A stretch of DNA of 64,000 nt, from positions 2,170,001 to 2,234,000 of the forward strand of contig NZ_AP018823.1 of assembly GCF_002217795.2 (NCBI RefSeq), in the 5' to 3' direction. The translations under genes were made by a program, and so were the position numbers. This document shows positions 61,236 to 64,000 of this stretch, in pieces (within the stretch, counting starts at the first letter, position 1; every line of letters begins with the position of its first letter). Under the pieces are notes generated by a model that was not told the DNA's origin, did not search any database, and saw nothing but the letters and a program-made list of their open reading frames with translations. The DNA is from Aquitalea magnusonii. GTDB taxonomy: Bacteria > Pseudomonadota > Gammaproteobacteria > Burkholderiales > Chromobacteriaceae.

Positions 61236-61283
61236 ATCGTAGGGAAAATCAGGAGGTGGGCAGATTGGGAAGGGGTTCGGTAA
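61236..61283 (-). promoter_or_regulatory. Candidate late promoter 1 (lysis block)
   Basis: Minus-strand box TTACCGAACCCCTTCCC (61283-61267), 25 bp, then TACGAT (61241-61236), a good -10. The expected start near 61229 gives a ~24-base leader with the GAGGAAA Shine-Dalgarno. A 7-bp dyad CCTCATG/CATGAGG (61214-61232) overlaps that Shine-Dalgarno. Confidence 0.7.
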
Positions 61284-61385
61284 TTGCTGACTTATGGGTA
61301 CTGCCAGCATGATCTCGGCACTATCGCACTCAATGCCATGTGACTAAAATGCAAACGGCTTTGCACCTAACCATACGAGATAAAA

Positions 61386-61775
61386 ATGCGCCTATTCGTT
61401 TCGGCTTTACTCGGCTTGTTTCTTGCTGGGTGTGCGTCTGTCGACTTCCAGCCTTATGAGGGGAAAACCTCAATCTATGAGGGGCATGGTGGTACAAAAG
61501 TCACCGTCAATGGAGTCGACTTTTGGGCTAATGGTTCGCCACCACAGAAGTACAGGCTGATTGGTATCGTCGTGAGTGAAATCGGCAGCGGTGTTGGTGA
61601 TGAATCCATGATCCGAAGTGCCGTCGCGAAGGAGGTGAAAGAGCGGGGTGGGGATGCCGCAATTGAAGTAGGTAACAGCGAATCCATGACAGGTGTGGTT
61701 CAAACTTCACCCAGTTTGTACATGACAGCAGGTGTCCGTCGGATGAAGTTTGGGGTAGTCAAATACATCCCATAA
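61386..61775 (+). CDS. Plus-strand lipoprotein gene (moron)
   Basis: 129 residues with a lipoprotein signal (MRLFVSALLGLFLAGCAS, lipobox LAGC, Cys17), then a beta/alpha domain (GIVVSEIGSGVGDESMIRSAVAKEV). It lies on the strand opposite to the phage genes, between the middle and lysis regions, and has a shared terminator. A possible -10 (TAAAAT) is at about 61345. An outer-membrane or periplasmic lipoprotein expressed in the lysogen is likely; surface exclusion or host benefit are options without direct evidence. Confidence 0.75.
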   Translation: MRLFVSALLGLFLAGCASVDFQPYEGKTSIYEGHGGTKVTVNGVDFWANGSPPQKYRLIGIVVSEIGSGVGDESMIRSAVAKEVKERGGDAAIEVGNSESMTGVVQTSPSLYMTAGVRRMKFGVVKYIP

Positions 61776-61798
61776 CACCTAAATGCCTGCCCCAATAG

Positions 61799-61824
61799 AA
61801 AAGCCCCGCTTATGCGGGGCTTTT
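61799..61824. terminator. Bidirectional terminator between convergent genes
   Basis: AAAAGCCCCGC-TTAT-GCGGGGCTTTT, a perfect 11-bp stem with A/T runs on both sides, between the plus-strand lipoprotein and the minus-strand membrane protein gene. Confidence 0.9.
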
Positions 61825-61836
61825 AAGTGTCGGGTA

Positions 61837-62301
61837 TTACTTTTGTAAATCTTCCAGCCGTTTCTTCATTACTATCGCGCAAGCCTCTGCAGATGTCTGG
61901 TATTCGGATATTTGAGATGTTGCAACCGAAGTTTGTGCATCTGACTTTATATCGTCGTGCGCCATAAAAGACAGAAAGCCATCCTTCATGTTCTCAATTG
62001 ATTGGCGAAGGGTCACCTGAACTCCCATCGCACAACCACTGCTATGCATTTCTGCAACGACCTTCAGAGTGTCCTGCATCCTGGCGACGACAGGAGATAG
62101 TTGTACTCTTGGTGTTGCAGAGGCAAGTCTCGATTGCTCGATAAAGTCTTTGTAGGGCTGCTCCAGACTCTTCAGTTCTGCGAGTACTTGCTCAGCCTCT
62201 TCGATGTTCTTTTGTTTTTCCTGGTGTTTCTTGTAAGCATGACCACCAAAGCCGATCACAAGCACTGCAATTACCAACACCGATATCGAACCCATTTTCA
62301 T
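61837..62301 (-). CDS. Membrane-anchored hypothetical phage protein
   Basis: 154 residues. One N-terminal membrane helix (VLVIAVLVIGFGGHAYKKHQ), a charged coiled coil (EEAEQVLAELKSLEQPYKDF), and a C-half with two Cys (SSGCAMGV; EACAIVMKKRL). The ATG at 62301 has AGGAGAG. It lies after the Mor gene and before a terminator, so it ends the middle transcript. May be cargo; lower G+C than its neighbours fits. Confidence 0.65.
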   Translation of the reverse strand: MKMGSISVLVIAVLVIGFGGHAYKKHQEKQKNIEEAEQVLAELKSLEQPYKDFIEQSRLASATPRVQLSPVVARMQDTLKVVAEMHSSGCAMGVQVTLRQSIENMKDGFLSFMAHDDIKSDAQTSVATSQISEYQTSAEACAIVMKKRLEDLQK

Positions 62302-62311
62302 GACAACTCTC

Positions 62312-62767
62312 CTAGAACAGACTGCCCTGTGCAGTCGCAGGTAGCAGGTCATCTGCTTTGGCTAGAATTTCTTCAATCCTGCGGTCACACAGCTTGTATT
62401 TCGGCACCAGCACATTATTGACAGTGGCATTATGCCCCAACTCACCGCACGACATGTCATAGTCAGCGCGGATACTGGCATCACGCAGGGCACGCAGTGC
62501 TGCAGCGCACTTCGGCACATACAGCCTGGTATTGCCATATCGCTTGACCAGCTTGGTCGCTGCATCGACGCCTACCGCTTCAGCCAGTGCTGCAAAATAT
62601 TGTCCCTCCTGCCTGGCGGTTTTCGGGATCGGGAAGTGTGTGCCACCGTAGGCATCTACCAGCTTCAGTGTGGTGGCCAGCGTTAGCATATCAACGAGCT
62701 GGCGGGCATTTTCTGGTAACAGGTGTGCAGCACGGGCCATTGCCATTTCGTGGTCACTGCGGTTCAT
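62312..62767 (-). CDS. Mor/C-family transcription activator
   Basis: 151 residues with the Mor/C family marks: a turn GNTRLYVPK followed by an HTH-like end (LVPKYKLCDRRIEEIL). In Mu, Mor switches on the middle promoter and its relative C switches on four late promoters; only one such protein is seen here, so it probably controls the late promoters directly. N-terminal part (DMLTLATTLKLVDAYGGTHF) repeats the beta-turn motif. Start overlaps the GemA stop (ATGA) with GGGAGG upstream. Confidence 0.78.
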   Translation of the reverse strand: MNRSDHEMAMARAAHLLPENARQLVDMLTLATTLKLVDAYGGTHFPIPKTARQEGQYFAALAEAVGVDAATKLVKRYGNTRLYVPKCAAALRALRDASIRADYDMSCGELGHNATVNNVLVPKYKLCDRRIEEILAKADDLLPATAQGSLF

Positions 62768-63168
62768 ACGGGCCTCCCATTCCGGCGTGCATCATAGACA
62801 AGGGCGACCATCACCCCCTGCAGCTGTTCGTAATCCAGCCATTCCAGTTTTTCGACCTTGTACATACGCTTGGCCATTGCATGTGCGTACTCCCAGGGCC
62901 GGCCAGCGGTTGCCAGTTGGGCCTCAACCTTTGCAATCAGGGTTTCGCGGGTGTCCTTCGGCTGCGGACGGCGGCCATGCTTTTGCACAAAGCCCAGGCG
63001 CTTCATTTCGGCCAGCACGTCATCCAGCTGCTGCAGGGTCAGCTTGGTGCTGCTGGTTTTGCCATCAGCCAGGCGTGCCAGCATGGCGCGGTAGCTGTCG
63101 TCAGCCATCTGCAGCTGCTGCTGGGCGATCTTGATCTTTGCGATCATCGCCTTGCGTCTGTCGGTCAT
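62764..63168 (-). CDS. gemA: GemA-like protein (Mu gp16, DUF1018)
   Basis: 134 residues: KIKIAQQQLQMADDSYRAML start region, SSTKLTLQQLDDVLAEMKRL, then WEYAHAMAKRMYKVEKLEWL. These are the regulatory GemA/gp16 family segments. In Mu, GemA affects host gene expression and gyrase-linked processes early in growth. The ATG at 63168 has AGGAGAAG; the open frame upstream to 63411 is not coding. Confidence 0.85.
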   Translation of the reverse strand: MTDRRKAMIAKIKIAQQQLQMADDSYRAMLARLADGKTSSTKLTLQQLDDVLAEMKRLGFVQKHGRRPQPKDTRETLIAKVEAQLATAGRPWEYAHAMAKRMYKVEKLEWLDYEQLQGVMVALVYDARRNGRPV

Positions 63169-63187
63169 TGTTCTTCTCCTGGTCAAA

Positions 63188-63278
63188 CTCAATGCACGCG
63201 TGACCGGCCATGCCGGCTTTATCAGAGGACGGCACCCCAGTGAGTTGATCGGGGCTGGCCGGTCACGGCTGCATTGAG
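63188..63278. repeat. 23-nt near-perfect inverted repeat upstream of gemA
   Basis: Arms 63188-63210 and 63256-63278 pair at 21 of 23 positions (9 bp, a 2-base mismatch, then 12 bp) around a 45-base loop that holds its own TGCCG/CGGCA stem. It fills the 161-bp gap between gemA and the next gene. Confidence 0.75.
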
Positions 63279-63329
63279 GGTTAAAACACGTTGCGGAGCC
63301 TGTGTTAACAGGCTCGACACCGGGTTCTA

Positions 63330-63611
63330 TCAGCGCCCGATGAAGGCGCGGCCTTCTTTGTCTGGCAAGTCCATCGCGATACGGAGGATGTTTTCTCTGC
63401 TCCACCAGCACCGCATATTCGGCAGTACTGTTCTGGCGTCTTGGGCAATGGCGACTCGTCCAACAACTTCGCGGTAGAGGGGCAGCAATTCCGACTGGTC
63501 ACAGGAGACATCAATCAGCTGGCGCATCTGGGTAAAGCACTGGAATGCGTCCAGCTCACCCATTGCGACTTTTTGTTCGATTTCATTGATACGGTCTTGT
63601 AGCTTGCCCAT
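63330..63611 (-). CDS. Early-region phage protein, unknown
   Basis: 93 residues: N-terminal coiled coil (MGKLQDRINEIEQKVAMGEL), then a mixed helical part (SELLPLYREVVGRVAIAQDA) and WWSRENILRIAMDLPDKEGR end. I know no family. It lies in the early operon between the DUF7168 gene and gemA, 17 bp from the former. Confidence 0.6.
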   Translation of the reverse strand: MGKLQDRINEIEQKVAMGELDAFQCFTQMRQLIDVSCDQSELLPLYREVVGRVAIAQDARTVLPNMRCWWSRENILRIAMDLPDKEGRAFIGR

Positions 63612-63628
63612 GTCGTTTCTTTCGGCGG

Positions 63629-64000
63629 TTACTGACCAATGGCCAACGGTTTGTTGTCGACGCCATGATTCAGCGTTGCCTTGCGTCCAGCATTCCAGCC
63701 AGCTGCTCGTGCATTCACATCACCATCGCGAAGACTCTTTCCCGCTTGGCGATCCCTGGGAACCAAGGTGCCAAGGTCCGGGTATTCCTTGGCCATGTAG
63801 ACCTCCAGTGCTTCTTCGTTGGCTTGCGTGCCTGCAAAGGCCTCAATCTGGCGACGAACGCCAGCCACCCAGGCTTCGCAGAACAGATCGGCGCGGCGAG
63901 TCCGACTAGCCGGAACAAGGCGTTTACAGTGGGTCTGCTGGTACTCACTGCGGGCTTTGCGCAGCTGGCGCATCAGCACGGTGTAGGCATAAGTGGCTAT
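63629..64000 (-). CDS. DUF2786/DUF7168-type phage protein, C-terminal part
   Basis: The frame is open to the window edge, so the N-terminus is missing. Visible residues hold a KARSEYQQTHCKRLVP region, LFCEAWVAGVRRQIEAFAG, and a C-terminal GDVNARAAGWNAGRKATLNH, all typical of DUF7168, which usually follows a DUF2786 domain in Mu-like early regions. Function unknown. Its presence shows that the early region continues to the right. Confidence 0.72.
   Translation of the reverse strand: MATYAYTVLMRQLRKARSEYQQTHCKRLVPASRTRRADLFCEAWVAGVRRQIEAFAGTQANEEALEVYMAKEYPDLGTLVPRDRQAGKSLRDGDVNARAAGWNAGRKATLNHGVDNKPLAIGQ

Larger units (their letters stand above)
33062..64000 (-). mobile_element. Mu-like prophage, right part (continues beyond the window)
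   Basis: About 31 kb of almost gap-free minus-strand genes in the order of Mu/B3-like transposable phages: Mor activator, GemA, lysis, gp27/gp28/gp29, F, G, I/Z, capsid, Com, gp36/gp37, tail tube, tape measure, hub, fibre. The tail is of the non-contractile (B3/D3112) kind since no sheath gene is present. Repressor, transposase A and B genes are not in the window and must lie to the right. The exact left boundary at 33062 (a TG in TGTAAC) is a guess; the boundary lies between the tRNA terminator and 33148. Confidence 0.9.

Noticed and set aside
62302..62352. Longer start for the membrane protein after Mor
   Set aside because: The extension (MTCYLRLHRAVCSRR) overlaps the end of the Mor gene and lacks a ribosome site; the ATG at 62301 has AGGAGAG.

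Overview
The window (about 60% G+C by eye) looks like a betaproteobacterial chromosome, most likely Neisseriales/Chromobacteriaceae. The pointers are two 16-stranded Gram-negative porins, a MaeB-type malic enzyme, PAS-GGDEF-EAL signalling proteins and the overall gene style; this placement is inference. Positions 1-32976 are host chromosome ending in an intact tRNA-Thr. Positions from about 33062 to the right edge are a Mu-like, transposable-type prophage lying in reverse: its right (tail fibre) end is near 33.06 kb, and its repressor/transposase end lies beyond 64 kb.

Host part. (a) 1-2752: a cut-off histidine kinase and a REC-PAS-PAS-GGDEF-EAL response regulator in one operon. (b) 2768-14925: a tannin/gallate island. 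A secreted tannase frees gallate and a porin lets it through the outer membrane. GalT imports it, and gallate dioxygenase, oxalomesaconate tautomerase, oxalomesaconate hydratase and CHA aldolase turn it into pyruvate and oxaloacetate. Two LysR regulators sit at the head of the island, one of them with two tandem HTH domains. The leader of galD can fold so that its Shine-Dalgarno is buried. (c) 15095-16369: a ferric-siderophore reductase divergent from a MarR regulator with a Cys/His tail. (d) 16429-23447: a minus-strand operon of two flavin monooxygenases, an M20 deacylase, a GNAT acetyltransferase and an amino-acid ABC importer with permease and ATPase fused. This set matches the acetylate-oxidise-deacetylate route for S-modified cysteines. 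(e) 23765-32856: a second porin, a DUF3088 protein, two VOC proteins, a GGDEF-EAL protein with a degenerate GGDEF site, a LysR protein, MaeB and a Lys/His-rich exported protein.

Prophage part, in transcription order (minus strand, from 64 kb down): DUF7168-type protein, small ORF, GemA, Mor-family activator; lysis cassette (amidase, holin-like protein, spanin pair with Rz1 inside Rz); small proteins including a TraR-type zinc finger; packaging and head genes (gp27, gp28, portal, gpF, gpG, protease with internal scaffold); a lambda-like decoration protein D and major capsid E; Com plus a DNA adenine methylase where Mu has com-mom; a non-contractile tail (gp36, gp37, tube, frameshifted chaperone, tape measure with three 81-residue repeats, hub); and tail fibre genes. 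Two plus-strand cargo genes (morons) interrupt it.

The most notable signal is a 17-bp box, TTACCGAACCCCTTCCC on the minus strand, upstream of four gene blocks: lysis, protease/head, tail and fibre. Each copy lies exactly 25 bp upstream of a NAC(A/G)(A/C)T hexamer. It looks like the activator-dependent late promoter set of this phage. In two cases the predicted start point falls on the ATG, suggesting leaderless late mRNAs.
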